In this document: positions 8,876 to 17,161 of the stretch, in pieces
Layout: each line of letters opens with the position of its first letter
Numbering within the stretch: the first letter of the stretch is position 1
Source: Kribbella caucasensis
GTDB lineage: Bacteria; Actinomycetota; Actinomycetes; Propionibacteriales; Kribbellaceae
NCBI RefSeq assembly: GCF_004361855.1
Contig: NZ_SNWQ01000010.1
Coordinates: 124,001-188,000 of the forward strand
DNA length: 64,000 nt
Direction of reading: 5' to 3'
Notes under the pieces: model-generated
Told to the model about the DNA's origin: nothing
Databases searched by the model: none
Seen by the model: the letters and a program-made list of their open reading frames with translations, nothing else
Made by a program: the position numbers and the translations under genes

Positions 8876-9552
8876 TCCGCACCCGCTGTCGTGACGTGCC
8901 GGCTGCGAACCGCGGTCTGGGACGAGGTGCGGGTCATCCGCCAGAGCGAGTAACCGAGGCCGATCATGGCGATGCCGTTCGGGTAGGCCAGCAGCCGGTA
9001 GAAGGCGTCCGGCATGAGGGCGAGCACGGCGGTGACGACGCCACCGACGGCGAGGAGCGCGGCCGCCCAGCGAGCCAAAACGCGTGCCCGGTACAGGGCA
9101 ATTCCGAAGAGGAGGCCGCCGGCCAGGTAGGCGAAGCCCTGGATCTGGGAGACGGTCTGCAACGCCCCGATGTCACCGGTGACGGTCTCGCGGGTGGAAA
9201 CGGCGATGACGTCGTTCACGTAGCCGGTGCTGGTATCAACGATGGCGGGCAGGACGTACGCCGCGACGAATGTGGTGCAGACGATACTGAGGTAGCCGAC
9301 GCCGAGCACCAGATAACCGATCAGTCCGAGCACTCCGTTCCGGCGGACCTGGCTCAGGTACATGCCGGTGATGCCGACCAGCGCCAGTACGGCCATCAGC
9401 ACCTTCAGGGAGTTTCGCAGTACCACCTCGGTCGTGGTGATGGAGGTGGTGTCAACGTGCGGGTGGCCGATCTGGACGCCGATGAAGATCAGTCCCGCGG
9501 CGACTGCGGCGGCGCCGGCGGCCCGGGTGAGGATGGTGGGTGTGATGGTCAT
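8872..9552 (-). CDS. Multi-pass membrane protein of unknown function
   Basis: About 226 residues from ATG 9552, which follows AGGAG at good spacing. There are six or so hydrophobic segments (AAGAAAVAAGLIFIGVQIG; VLMAVLALVGITGMYL; LLAVGGVVTAVLALMPDAFY). First gene of a three-gene operon with the DUF2306 protein and the small protein. A LuxR/MalT-type regulator lies upstream on the same strand and is the obvious candidate controller; this is inferred from position only. Confidence 0.7.
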   Translation of the reverse strand: MTITPTILTRAAGAAAVAAGLIFIGVQIGHPHVDTTSITTTEVVLRNSLKVLMAVLALVGITGMYLSQVRRNGVLGLIGYLVLGVGYLSIVCTTFVAAYVLPAIVDTSTGYVNDVIAVSTRETVTGDIGALQTVSQIQGFAYLAGGLLFGIALYRARVLARWAAALLAVGGVVTAVLALMPDAFYRLLAYPNGIAMIGLGYSLWRMTRTSSQTAVRSRHVTTAGAE

Positions 9553-9707
9553 GTCCGGCTCCTGTTCCGTGGTCCGTGGCGGGTGCCGCGGGATGTCCGG
9601 AACGTACGGCGCGAGGTGGGGATTGGGCGTCACCAGATGTGGTGACTGACGATGTGATCGCGCCTGACGGGCGAGACGCTTGGCCGTGTTTTGGCCGACT
9701 TGGACCG

Positions 9708-12452
9708 CTACAGCAGGCCGAGCTCATGGCCGCGGCGGATCGCGGCGGCGCGGGTGTTGACGTCGAGCTTGGTGAAGATGCGTTTGGTGTGGGTGCGCAG
9801 CGTGTTCAGGGAGACGAAGAGGTGCCGGGCGATCTCGGGACCGGTGAGCTCGCTGTCGAGCAGTCGCAGTACTTCGAGCTCCCGGTCGCTGAGCGGGCCG
9901 GCCGGGGATCCACGGTCTGCTGGGGTTGCTGCCGTGCTGGGGGTGGTGTCGAGGAGTCGACGAGCGTGCCGGCGCAGTACGTCGTACTCGCCGTCCTGCC
10001 CGGAAGCCGCGTCGTGCAGCAGGGCAACCATCGGGACGCCTTCGTCGAGGAACAAGCGCACGTAGCCGTCCGGTTCCGGTGCCCGGGCCAGTGCTCGGTT
10101 CAGCTCGGCGAGAGCCTCCCGTGGGTGCCCACGTGCGCGATGGGTGAGGGCTCGCAGCATGCCGATCTCCAGCAGACTGCCGGCGCGCGATCGATCAGCG
10201 TCGGCGTGCAGCCGGTCCAGCAGCGCCAGCACCTCACCCAGTGGCGCCGGATCGTCGGCGGCGTCTTCCCCGGAGTCGTGGCGGGCGAGCAGGAGCCGCA
10301 CGAGGGTGAGGTGGTCGTACTCGCGCAGGAACGACGCGCCATCAGCCGCAGTGACGTCGTGTTCGTCCGCCCACTCCTCGGCGGCGGCGAGATCTCCCTC
10401 GGCGATGTGCACGCGGGCTCGCATCGCGGCGAGAGGGCGGAGGTCGGGGTAGGAGCCGGGCCGGTACAGCGCCTCCGCCCGGTCGAGCAGCTGCTTGGCG
10501 GAGGCGTGGTCGCCCGTCGCAGCACGCACCTGCGCCATGGCGACGTACCAGCGGTGCCGGTTCTCGGTGATCGAGCCGCGTTCGCCGAGCACCCTTGCGG
10601 TCTCGAGATGTTCCTCCGCACTGACGAGGTCATCCAGCTCTCGGTCCAGCTCGGCCAGGCCCACGTGCAGGTCGGCGGTGGCCCGCGGGTACGGCTCGCC
10701 TGCCCCGGTCGCCGTCTCGAGGACCCGTTCGTACAGTCGGCGTGCCCGGTGGGGACGCCCCGCACTGATCCACATGTCGCCGAGCACCACCGTGCTGTCC
10801 AGCTCGTCGACCAGGTTTCCCGCTGCGTGCAGGCTGCGAACGGCCTCCGAGAACGTGGACAAGGCCTCCTGGACGTCACCGGCCGCCCATGCGGCCAGAC
10901 CGAGGAACCCGGCTGCGGCCCCCTGCACGAAGTGGTCGTCGGCGCCGGCGAGGTCCAGCGCGCGCCGGGCGTGGCGGACGGTGGCCGGGACGTCGCCGCG
11001 CGCTTGCGCCAGCGCCGCACGGTAGACCCACAAGGTCGCCGGTGCGGTGCGCAGGTCCTCGGTGTCGGCCCACGTCGCAGCGAGCGACTGATCGTGAGCG
11101 CCGGCATCCAGGGCCGACTCGACATCATCGAGCCGGCGTTCCATCCCGTCCAGGTCGCCAGCCATCATCAGCGACCATCCGGACATGATGTTGAGGACTG
11201 GGCTCCGCTTCACCACGGACTCCGGCAGCGACCGTATCCAGCCCAGCATCACGCTGTCTTGCCGGGTACGGCGCATCTCCGGCAACGCCTCTTCCATCAG
11301 ATAGGCGGCGCGGTCGTAGTCACCTGCGGCGAGTGAGTGTCGTACGGCGTCCGCGACGAGCTGGTGCGATGCGTACCAAGCGCTTGCCGCCTGATGCAAC
11401 GTCGGGACCTGCTCTGGGTGCTCGGCCATCAGACGAGCGCGAAGGACATCGCCGAAGAGGTGGTGGTACCGGTACCAGGATCGCTCAGCGTCGAGCGGGA
11501 CCAAGAACACGTTGCCGCGGTCCAGGTCCGCCAGCACCTGACCGCCGTACGCTCCACCGGTGACCGCGTCGCACAAGGAACCGGTCAACCGGTCGAGGAT
11601 CGCGGTCCGCAGCAGGAAGTCCCGCACTTCCGCACCCTGGCGGGCAAGGACCTCGTCCACCAAGTAGTCGATGACGAAGCGGTTGCTGCCCGCGAAGGCC
11701 CCGATGAATTCGGCGACGTCACCGTGGTCAGAAACATCGCGCAGCGAGAGCGCGGCCAATTGGAGACCGGCGATCCAGCCCTCGGTTCGTTCCTCGAGCG
11801 CCTGCACGTCGCCCTCGGTGAGGTGCAGGCCCATCATCTCGTTGAGGAATTCCCGCGCCTCCGCCGGCGCGAAGCGCAGATCCTCGGCCCGTACCTCCGT
11901 CAATTGCGCGCGACTACGCAGCCGTGACAGCGGGAGCGGTGGATCCGAGCGCGTCGCCACCAATAGGTGCAGCTGCTCCGGCCCGTGGTCGAGAAGGAAG
12001 GTCGTGGCCTCGTGCACTTCAGGCGCTTCGATCACGTGGTAGTCATCGAGCACGAGCAGCCATTGGCTGTCGGGCCGTTGCTGCCCGGCGCGCACGAGTT
12101 CGTTGACGACCGTGGTCAAGGCGACGGACGTGGGTGCGGCAGCCAGGGCGGCGTCCAACACCGCCGGATCCAGGTCGAGACCGGTGCCGGACAACGCTGC
12201 CCACAGGTGTGCCAAGAAACGCGGCAGCGCGTTGTCGCCTTCGTCCAGAGACAGCCATCCAACCCGCTCTTGGCTCGTAGCCCAGTCGCTGAGGAGGGTG
12301 GTCTTGCCGAAGCCGGCCGGTGCGGAAACAAGGGTGAGTCGATGACCGCGGTTCAGGGTGCTGTCCAACCGGTCGGCAAGCCGTGGGCGGGCGACCAGTT
12401 GGGACCGCCTGGTCGGCGGGAACAACTTGGTGGCAAGCACCGGAGTCGACAC
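9708..12452 (-). CDS. LuxR family transcriptional regulator of MalT/LAL type
   Basis: A 914-residue signal-transducing ATPase and DNA-binding regulator. The N-terminal STAND-like NTPase has Walker A APAGFGKTTLL and Walker B WLLVLDDYHVI. The long middle has TPR-like helical repeats, and the C-terminal LuxR helix-turn-helix starts at LSDRELEVLRLL and ends near RAAAIRRGHELGLL. Such proteins bind an inducer (maltotriose in MalT) and ATP. No effector can be read here. It lies 155 bp upstream of the membrane-protein operon, on the same strand. Confidence 0.9.
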   Translation of the reverse strand: MSTPVLATKLFPPTRRSQLVARPRLADRLDSTLNRGHRLTLVSAPAGFGKTTLLSDWATSQERVGWLSLDEGDNALPRFLAHLWAALSGTGLDLDPAVLDAALAAAPTSVALTTVVNELVRAGQQRPDSQWLLVLDDYHVIEAPEVHEATTFLLDHGPEQLHLLVATRSDPPLPLSRLRSRAQLTEVRAEDLRFAPAEAREFLNEMMGLHLTEGDVQALEERTEGWIAGLQLAALSLRDVSDHGDVAEFIGAFAGSNRFVIDYLVDEVLARQGAEVRDFLLRTAILDRLTGSLCDAVTGGAYGGQVLADLDRGNVFLVPLDAERSWYRYHHLFGDVLRARLMAEHPEQVPTLHQAASAWYASHQLVADAVRHSLAAGDYDRAAYLMEEALPEMRRTRQDSVMLGWIRSLPESVVKRSPVLNIMSGWSLMMAGDLDGMERRLDDVESALDAGAHDQSLAATWADTEDLRTAPATLWVYRAALAQARGDVPATVRHARRALDLAGADDHFVQGAAAGFLGLAAWAAGDVQEALSTFSEAVRSLHAAGNLVDELDSTVVLGDMWISAGRPHRARRLYERVLETATGAGEPYPRATADLHVGLAELDRELDDLVSAEEHLETARVLGERGSITENRHRWYVAMAQVRAATGDHASAKQLLDRAEALYRPGSYPDLRPLAAMRARVHIAEGDLAAAEEWADEHDVTAADGASFLREYDHLTLVRLLLARHDSGEDAADDPAPLGEVLALLDRLHADADRSRAGSLLEIGMLRALTHRARGHPREALAELNRALARAPEPDGYVRLFLDEGVPMVALLHDAASGQDGEYDVLRRHARRLLDTTPSTAATPADRGSPAGPLSDRELEVLRLLDSELTGPEIARHLFVSLNTLRTHTKRIFTKLDVNTRAAAIRRGHELGLL

Positions 12453-12545
12453 CTACCGATCATAGAAGCCGCGCGCCGGCCAGTGGCGAGACCGATGCTC
12501 GCGAACTCCCGGGCTCAGGGTCGACCCCGGTTCCAGGCTGAGGAT

Positions 12546-13556
12546 TCAGCCCCCGGAGGTCGGCTCGCTGGCTTGTGGTGCGGATGAGCCAGAGGCGGCG
12601 CGAAAGCCGAGGTTGCCTGCGGACGATTCCGGGGTGTTGTGCGAGCGGGCCGCGACCCGGTAGCGGTGGCAGTACGAGGCGTGGCAGAGGTAGGAACCAC
12701 CGCGCATCACCCGGCCGTCGCCGTATCGGGGGCCCGTCGGGTCTTCGGTCGGTGAGCGGCGGTAGTACTGCGGCGAGAACCAATCGGCGCACCACTCCCA
12801 GACGTTGCCGGCGAGGTTCCACAGGCCGAAGTCATTGGGATCGAAGCTGCGCGCCGGCGCCGTGGTGAGGTAGCCGTCGTCGAGGGTGTTATCGGTTGGG
12901 AAGGTGCCCTGCCAGATGTTGCACTTGTGCACGCCGCCCGGACTGAGCTCATCGCCCCAGACGAACCGGCGGCCGTCATGGCCGCCGCGGGCGGCGTACT
13001 CCCACTCGGCCTCGGTCAGCAGCCGCTTGCCGGCCCACCGGCAGTAGGCCAGAGCGTCGTTGTGTGAGACATGGACGACGGGGTGGTCGACCCGGTCATC
13101 GATCCCGGACGAGGGCCCGTCGGGATGGCACCAGTCGGCGCCGCGCACGGTCAGCCACCAGGGTGAGCCGGACGCCCGGCCGATGATGTCGTCCGGCTTG
13201 GCGGCGACGGCGAGGTGGAAGACCGCGGACGAGCCGTACTGCTCGGCCTCGGTGCGATAGCCGGTAGCTGCCACGAAGGCTGCGAACTCCGCGTTCGTCA
13301 CTGCGGTCGGGTCTACCGCGAACGCACTCAGACGCACCACATGCACGGGGATCTCGCCGTCGGCGCGGTAGCCCTCGCCGAACGGGTCGCCCATCCGGAA
13401 CTCGCCGGCTGGCACTGGCAGCGGCTGCTGCAGCCCGGCAGCGGCCTCGCCGGCGGCAGCGGCCGTCGATGCGATCGGTCCCTGCGCGGTCGGTAGCGGA
13501 TGGGACGGCTCGGCGCGCTCGGGCGCACAGCAGTGCGGTGTGTCCCGGGTGGTCAT
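12546..13556 (-). CDS. Formylglycine-generating enzyme (FGE-sulfatase / SUMF1 family)
   Basis: It converts the active-site Cys of sulfatases to C-alpha-formylglycine in a copper- and oxygen-dependent reaction. The 336-aa protein has the FGE fold motifs FRMGDPFGEGY, WCHPDGPSS, WEYAARGG, WNLAGNVWEWC and GSYLCHASYCHRYRVAARS. In the last motif Cys291 and Cys296 match the copper-binding pair of the actinobacterial enzyme. ATG 13556 is taken; the residues upstream of it in the open frame are not family-like. No sulfatase gene is found in this window, so its clients must be elsewhere. Confidence 0.92.
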   Translation of the reverse strand: MTTRDTPHCCAPERAEPSHPLPTAQGPIASTAAAAGEAAAGLQQPLPVPAGEFRMGDPFGEGYRADGEIPVHVVRLSAFAVDPTAVTNAEFAAFVAATGYRTEAEQYGSSAVFHLAVAAKPDDIIGRASGSPWWLTVRGADWCHPDGPSSGIDDRVDHPVVHVSHNDALAYCRWAGKRLLTEAEWEYAARGGHDGRRFVWGDELSPGGVHKCNIWQGTFPTDNTLDDGYLTTAPARSFDPNDFGLWNLAGNVWEWCADWFSPQYYRRSPTEDPTGPRYGDGRVMRGGSYLCHASYCHRYRVAARSHNTPESSAGNLGFRAASGSSAPQASEPTSGG

Positions 13557-13623
13557 CAGGTCAACGTTATACACAAGCAGCAGCTGACCCCAACCAGACT
13601 GGTTTGGCAGCGGTACGCGACCG

Positions 13624-13752
13624 TTAGTTGTCGTGGGCAACCATCAGCCAGCTGATCTGAATGGCCGGCGACCGGGTCTTGTTCAGCTTGGAGATGTACA
13701 TCGTCCGGTTCTCCTCGGAGGAGTAGATGATGTACGCCGTACCGTCTGCAAC
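13624..13752 (-). pseudogene. Fragment of a GH43-like glycosidase
   Basis: The minus frame reads ADGTAYIIYSSEENRTMYIS and then KLNK. This closely resembles a strand region of GH43 beta-xylosidase/galactanase-type enzymes (DGTAY.IYSSE.N). It continues to a stop at 13624-13626 with unrelated sequence. It has no start, and its frame joins directly to the stop codon of the gene at 13753-14940. Only about 25 codons are recognisable. Confidence 0.5.
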
Positions 13753-14940
13753 TCAGGGCGCCGGTCGTACGGCGTTGGAGGTGAGGGTTCGGACGGATCG
13801 CTCGGCTGCCGAGACGACGGTTTCGAGGGGGCCACGTCGATGGTAGGTCCGCCAGATCAGCGCGAACGTCAGCGCGACGATCACGTGGAGGAGCAGTAGC
13901 GCGGCATCGTTGGCGTCAGGTCCGGATGCGCCGACTGCGACAACGTGCACGGTGTAGAGCGTGAGCGTCATTCCGCCCGCGGCGACCAGTGGGGTCAGCA
14001 GGTGGGCTGCGACACGGACAACCAGCAGGCAGGCGCCGAGCACGCCGAGTGCTGTGCCGATCGTGTGCAGGAGGTCGAGCGGCGTTCCAGAGTGCGGACC
14101 GGAGACGGCGAGCCACCACCAGGATGTCGTGGGGGTCGTACCGCCCAGCGAGGTCGACAGCCTGCGCTGGACCACCGGACTACCCGCGATCCAGTCAAAG
14201 CCACCGAGCGGGTGCAGCAGTGTCCAGGACACCGCCTTGGCCAGGACGGCAAGCCCCGCGCCGCCTACGAGCAGTCCCGCAGCCACTCGTACCGATTCAA
14301 GAGCGAGCCGGCCAACCGCCAACCCGGCAAGCACGTAGGCCACCCACGGCAACACCGGGTAGTACCCGGTCAGGACCAGCTCCGTGACCAGTGCGCCGGG
14401 ATCGGTGAGCGAGCCGAATGTCGGATTGCCGCCGCCGGATTCGGACAGCGATGAGCGCACCACGTGGCTCAACGCCGGCGCGAGTAGCGCCCAACCCGCC
14501 GCGAGTGCCGCAAGAGCTCTTGGGCCGAGCGACAGGAAGGGCACTGCACACACGAACAGCAGCGCGTAGTAGACGAGGATGATCGCGACAGGGGTGTCCA
14601 CCGCTCCGAGAATCAGCCCGATGAGTGCGAGCAGACCCGCACGCGCAATCAGCCCGCTCCGGGTCGCCAGGAGGTGCCCGTCCCGATACGGGTGCGGGCC
14701 GCCGGTTGTCAGGGCGAGACCGACACCGGCGAGTACGGCGAACAACGCGGACGCCCGTCCACTGGCCACCAGGAAGGCGGCACTCGTTCGTCCCGTATCG
14801 TCCACGGCCGGGATGATGTGCACCGACATCATCCCGAGCAGGGCGACTCCGCGAGCGGCATCCACGCCGGACGACCGGCCCCGGCGACCTGTGTGTGAGC
14901 TGTCTTCCGACGTGTCATTCAGCACCGGTTGCATGGCCAT
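13753..14940 (-). CDS. Multi-pass membrane protein, acyltransferase-like (DUF418/DUF1624-type)
   Basis: A protein of about 395 aa with about ten hydrophobic helices. The N-terminal GVDAARGVALLGMMSVHIIPA is the signature found in heparan-alpha-glucosaminide N-acetyltransferase-like and DUF418 membrane proteins (RxxGxxxLGM, with a membrane His). ATG 14940 follows GAGGAGACGAG. The substrate is not predictable. A divergent SnoaL-like gene starts 120 bp away. Confidence 0.75.
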   Translation of the reverse strand: MAMQPVLNDTSEDSSHTGRRGRSSGVDAARGVALLGMMSVHIIPAVDDTGRTSAAFLVASGRASALFAVLAGVGLALTTGGPHPYRDGHLLATRSGLIARAGLLALIGLILGAVDTPVAIILVYYALLFVCAVPFLSLGPRALAALAAGWALLAPALSHVVRSSLSESGGGNPTFGSLTDPGALVTELVLTGYYPVLPWVAYVLAGLAVGRLALESVRVAAGLLVGGAGLAVLAKAVSWTLLHPLGGFDWIAGSPVVQRRLSTSLGGTTPTTSWWWLAVSGPHSGTPLDLLHTIGTALGVLGACLLVVRVAAHLLTPLVAAGGMTLTLYTVHVVAVGASGPDANDAALLLLHVIVALTFALIWRTYHRRGPLETVVSAAERSVRTLTSNAVRPAP

Positions 14941-15060
14941 CTCGTCTCCTCTGCCCGTGGCTTGCGCACCTGGCGTGGGAAGAGCAAACACGGTGGGGGC
15001 GAAAACCAGTGCAAAGCGGACTGGCCTCACAGTCCGGTCGGCTGTTTCGTCGGACTGAGC

Positions 15061-15501
15061 ATGACCACACAACAAGCGGTAGACGAAGTAGACCTCCGGG
15101 CGCGCATCGACACACTGATCGAGTCGGTGCGGACCATGGACCTGGACGGAATCAAGACGATGTTCGCGCCGAATCTCGTCTCGTTCGACATCGAGCCGCC
15201 GCTGCGGCACCTGGGCGCGGAGGCCAAGTGGAACAACTGGATCAAGGTCTTCGGCGTCTTCAAGGCTCCGCTCGACTACGAGGTCCGGGACCTCACGATC
15301 CACCTGAGCGGTGACCTGGCCGTTGCCTACAGCATCAATCATCTCAGCGGCACGATGCGGAGCGGCGACCGGGTCGACTACTGGCTCAGATGGACGGCCT
15401 GTTTCCGGAAGATCGACGGCACCTGGCTGATCGCCCACGACCAGGTCTCGGTGCCGACGTACTTCGAGACCGGCCGCGCGGCCCTGGACCTCCTGCCCTG
15501 A
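15061..15501 (+). CDS. SnoaL-like / NTF2-fold protein
   Basis: A 146-residue single-domain protein with an NTF2-like cone fold pattern: LIESVRTMDLDGIKTMFAP at the start, MRSGDRVDYWLRWTACFRK, and GTWLIAHDQVSVP at the end. Relatives include ketosteroid-isomerase-like and DUF4440 proteins of unclear role. The start is an ATG. It may be co-regulated with the AhpD/SigJ pair downstream, because the ECF41 sigma factor also ends in a SnoaL-like domain, but this is only context. Confidence 0.75.
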   Translation: MTTQQAVDEVDLRARIDTLIESVRTMDLDGIKTMFAPNLVSFDIEPPLRHLGAEAKWNNWIKVFGVFKAPLDYEVRDLTIHLSGDLAVAYSINHLSGTMRSGDRVDYWLRWTACFRKIDGTWLIAHDQVSVPTYFETGRAALDLLP

Positions 15502-15540
15502 AGACATCCGACTGTGGAGACGCACGTCACATTCGTCTGC

Positions 15541-15567
15541 TGTCCCATCTTGCCGGGCTGTTCGGTC
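15541..15567 (+). promoter_or_regulatory. Candidate ECF41 (SigJ) promoter
   Basis: TGTCCCA at 15541-15547, 16 bases, then GGTC at 15564-15567. The ECF41 consensus as I recall it is TGTCACA-N16-CGTC, so 9 of 11 positions match. It is 39 bases upstream of the AhpD-like gene, whose neighbour encodes an ECF41 factor. The match was found by eye. Confidence 0.45.
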
Positions 15568-15605
15568 AGAGATGTGTAACCACCAGCAAGGGCAAGGAGC
15601 GCATC

Positions 15606-16079
15606 ATGGATGCTCGTTTGAATCTTTTCGGTAACCCGGTCTCAGCCAAGTTCCTGAAGTACCTCAGCTCGGCGAACAAGGTGGTCTCGGACTCGATGTT
15701 GCCGGCCGCGACACAGGAACTGGTGAGGCTTCGGGCCAGCCAGATCAACGGTTGCGGCTTCTGTACCGATATGCACACCAAGGATGCCGCGGCCGCGGGT
15801 GAGACCTCGCTACGGCTCAACCTGGTGGCGGCATGGCGGGAAGCGACGGTGTTCACCGAGGCCGAGCGTGCCGCTCTGGAGCTGACCGAGCAGGGCACCC
15901 GGATCGCCGACGCGGCCGGTGGTGTCACGGATGAGGCTTGGGCGACTGCCGCCAAGCACTACGACGACGACCAGCTCGCCGCCCTGGTGTCTCTGATCGC
16001 CGACATCAACGCGTTCAACCGCGTGAACGTCATCGTCCAGCAGCCTGCCGGCGACTACCAGCCCGGCCAGTTCGGATAA
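15606..16079 (+). CDS. AhpD-like carboxymuconolactone decarboxylase-family protein
   Basis: A 157-aa alkylhydroperoxidase-fold protein with the redox motif NGCGFCTDMH (Cys50, Cys53, His57), as in AhpD-type peroxidase partners. AAGGAG precedes the ATG. Genes of this family are the classical neighbour and target of ECF41 sigma factors, one of which follows 85 bp downstream. The physiological substrate is not known; a role in thiol or peroxide chemistry is a family inference. Confidence 0.88.
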   Translation: MDARLNLFGNPVSAKFLKYLSSANKVVSDSMLPAATQELVRLRASQINGCGFCTDMHTKDAAAAGETSLRLNLVAAWREATVFTEAERAALELTEQGTRIADAAGGVTDEAWATAAKHYDDDQLAALVSLIADINAFNRVNVIVQQPAGDYQPGQFG

Positions 16080-16164
16080 CGAGTTCAGGGAGCCAGGGGA
16101 TGCTCGAGGAGCAGCTGGCGTGGCGGCCGGCGCATCCGAGCCGGCGTGAGGGGTTCGCGGCGGC

Positions 16165-17070
16165 ATGACCGATCACGAGCGACTGCTTGACGAGCTGCGG
16201 CCGGGTGCGTTCGCGATCGCCTACCGGATGCTCGGCAGCGTGTCGGAGGCCGAGGACGTGGTACAGGAGGCGCTGCTGCGCGTGCATCAGGCACTTGATG
16301 CGGAGGAGCGGATCGTATCTCCGCGCGCGTTCGTCGCCACCGTGACCACTCGGCTGGCGATCAACGAGCTCCGCTCCGCGCGAGCCCGCCGCGAGCAGTA
16401 TGTCGGCGAGTGGCTGCCGGAGCCGATCATCACCGACGGCGATGGTGATCCGGCCCGGCATGCTGAGACGGCGGATTCGCTGTCGCTGGCGATGCTGGTG
16501 CTGCTGGAGAGCCTCTCGCCCGAACAGCGAGCAGTGCTGCTGCTGCACGATGTGTTCGGCTACGCATATCCGGAGATCACGGCGATCGTCGGTAAGAGCG
16601 AGGACAACGTACGCAAGCTCGGCATCCGCGCCAGACGCCACGTCCAGCAGCGCCGACCTCGTTTCCAAACGACGCGTGAGCAGCGCGACGAGTTGGCGCA
16701 ACGGTTCTTCGCGGCCGCCGAGCACGGCGATCTCGCTGGGCTCGAGGCGTTGCTCGCTCACGACGTGGAGCTGACCGCGGATGGCGGCGGCAAGGTTCAG
16801 GCGCTCGGGCGGTCGCTGCGCGGACGCAACCGGGTCGCGCAAACGGTGCTCAACTGGGTCCGCCGGGTCGCGCACCATCCGGGTACGTCGTTGCGCCTCG
16901 TCGAGATCAACGGCGGCCCGGGAGCGCTCCTACTCGACGAACAGCAGCGGCTGCTCGCCGTCTGCGCGCTCGATATCTCCGACGGTCAGATCACCACGAT
17001 CAGAGGCATGGTCAACCCCGACAAGCTGACCCACCTCGGCCAACTCGCCGACCACACACATCGCGACTGA
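16165..17070 (+). CDS. sigJ: ECF41 sigma factor (SigJ-like) with SnoaL-type C-terminal domain
   Basis: This 301-aa protein directs RNA polymerase to its own small regulon. Region 2 (AFAIAYRMLGSVSEAEDVVQ) and region 4 (LSPEQRAVLLLHDVFGYAY) are intact. Between them lies the ECF41 hallmark WLPEP. The last 115 or so residues form an NTF2/SnoaL-like domain, which in studied ECF41 members takes the place of a separate anti-sigma factor. It forms a pair with the upstream AhpD-like gene and ends in a long hairpin shared with the opposing oxidase gene. Confidence 0.92.
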   Translation: MTDHERLLDELRPGAFAIAYRMLGSVSEAEDVVQEALLRVHQALDAEERIVSPRAFVATVTTRLAINELRSARARREQYVGEWLPEPIITDGDGDPARHAETADSLSLAMLVLLESLSPEQRAVLLLHDVFGYAYPEITAIVGKSEDNVRKLGIRARRHVQQRRPRFQTTREQRDELAQRFFAAAEHGDLAGLEALLAHDVELTADGGGKVQALGRSLRGRNRVAQTVLNWVRRVAHHPGTSLRLVEINGGPGALLLDEQQRLLAVCALDISDGQITTIRGMVNPDKLTHLGQLADHTHRD

Positions 17071-17072
17071 GA

Positions 17073-17118
17073 ACCCGGAACCGGGGATGCGCTCATGAGC
17101 GCATCCCCGGTTCCGGGT
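17073..17118. terminator. 46-nt perfect palindrome, bidirectional terminator
   Basis: Positions 17073-17118 form an exact palindrome centred on TCATGA, starting three bases after the sigJ stop and followed on the plus strand by CTTGTTTG. The opposing gene ends at 17162. It can therefore stop transcription from both sides. Confidence 0.85.
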
Positions 17119-17161
17119 CTTGTTTGCGTACTTCGCGAAGCCGGCTGGCACCGCGTCTGCT

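Noticed and set aside
14941..15525. Upstream extension of the acyltransferase-like membrane protein
   Set aside because: It runs antisense through the SnoaL-like gene; ATG 14940 has its own ribosome site and begins the family pattern.
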